Below the pieces are notes generated by a model. The model saw nothing but the letters and a program-made list of their open reading frames with translations, was not told the origin of the DNA and made no database searches. From a bacterium (lineage in GTDB: Bacteria; Actinomycetota; Acidimicrobiia; Spongiisociales; ZC4RG35), in assembly GCA_028824015.1 (NCBI GenBank), contig JAPPFC010000029.1:1-33025 (forward strand): a stretch of 33,025 bases of DNA, read 5' to 3'. Position numbers and translations under genes: made by a program. Of the stretch, positions 32,843 through 33,025 are shown piece after piece (the first letter of the stretch is position 1; each line of letters opens with the position of its first letter).

Positions 32843-32973
32843 CCAAACCGCCAAAACCAGCCTCTCCACCCCGTCAACGTGAACGGACAACCGTCACCGC
32901 ATTCTGGACCATCGACAGCACCTACAGAGGCAGAAGAGTGGTCGTATGCGAAAACCGCTACGTCGTCCACTGA
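32839..32973 (+). CDS. Small ORF overlapping the RCC1-like stop
   Basis: 44 codons beginning MTKPPKPASPPRQRER and ending RYVVH. The ATG overlaps the RCC1-like stop codon (ATGA at 32839-32842), the same coupling style as the real operons in this window. The N-terminus is basic and Pro-rich; the C-terminal half (TAFWTIDSTYRGRRVVV) could form two beta strands. I recognise no family. It may be a genuine small protein or the C-terminal remnant of a transposase, since IS-like repeats follow 4 nt after its stop. Confidence 0.35.
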   Translation: MTKPPKPASPPRQRERTTVTAFWTIDSTYRGRRVVVCENRYVVH

Positions 32974-32976
32974 TGG

Positions 32977-33018
32977 CGATCATCGAAATTCCCCAGAGTC
33001 GATCACCGAAATTCCCCA
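32977..33018. repeat. IS21-like terminal multiple repeat at the window edge
   Basis: Two 19-nt direct repeats CGATCAYCGAAATTCCCCA, at 32977-32995 and 33000-33018 (23-nt period, one difference). Spaced repeats of this form are found inside IS21-family ends. The element body, if present, lies beyond 33025. Confidence 0.5.
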
Positions 33019-33025
33019 CCCTGGG

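Overview
The window is a high-GC stretch of about 33 kb from a bacterial chromosome. It most resembles an actinobacterium of the Acidimicrobiia type. The evidence is the disA/carD/ispF/cysS/rlmB neighbourhood (a mycobacteria-like locus), frequent GTG and TTG starts, stop/start overlaps (ATGA, GTGA, TTGA), possible leaderless starts behind TAnnnT boxes, and RCC1-like and PD40 repeat proteins of a style common in that class. The taxonomic call is an inference from gene content, not a phylogeny.

Layout. (1) 150-2284: two divergent metal-hydrolase-family genes, a DUF6282 amidohydrolase-like protein and an M19 dipeptidase-like protein with altered metal ligands. (2) 2289-5921: a polyprenyl diphosphate synthase divergent from ClpC. 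(3) 5938-13294: a queuosine-salvage (Qng1/DUF2419) homologue divergent from a complete BMP-family nucleoside-type ABC importer (lipoprotein, double ATPase, two permeases), whose last permease overlaps a cytochrome P450. (4) 13291-18956: a zinc-ribbon/discoidin-like membrane protein divergent from the tightly packed disA-carD-ispF-cysS-rlmB cluster, followed by tRNA-Thr(TGT). (5) 19101-22639: a LytR_C membrane protein, a toast-rack-like membrane protein, a redoxin with an in-frame UGA in its active site (predicted selenoprotein), and an AI-2E family membrane protein. (6) 22623-26422: a DAO-type FAD oxidoreductase divergent from alaX-cvpA-alkD-like-methyltransferase. (7) 26419-27096: a membrane protein whose start codon lies 2 nt after the 3' end of tRNA-Arg(CCT). 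(8) 27097-33025: an accessory region of visibly lower GC. It holds a decaying PD40 beta-propeller gene, a diverged direct-repeat pair on either side of it that begins at the tRNA-Arg 5' end, several insertion-sequence-like ends without transposases, a 14-repeat RCC1-like surface protein and a small overlapping ORF.

Three points stand out. The redoxin at 20663-21334 reads through UGA exactly where cysteine homologues have the first Cys of a C-x-x-C site; ordinary gene calling would cut off this active site. The qng1 homologue sits 37 bp from a nucleoside-type ABC importer, which raises the untested idea of a queuosine import-and-salvage module. DisA is coupled by a 4-bp overlap to a CarD protein with an unusual histone-like basic N-terminal tail.

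No CRISPR array, phage module or intact transposase was seen. The right edge appears to run into an IS21-like terminus.
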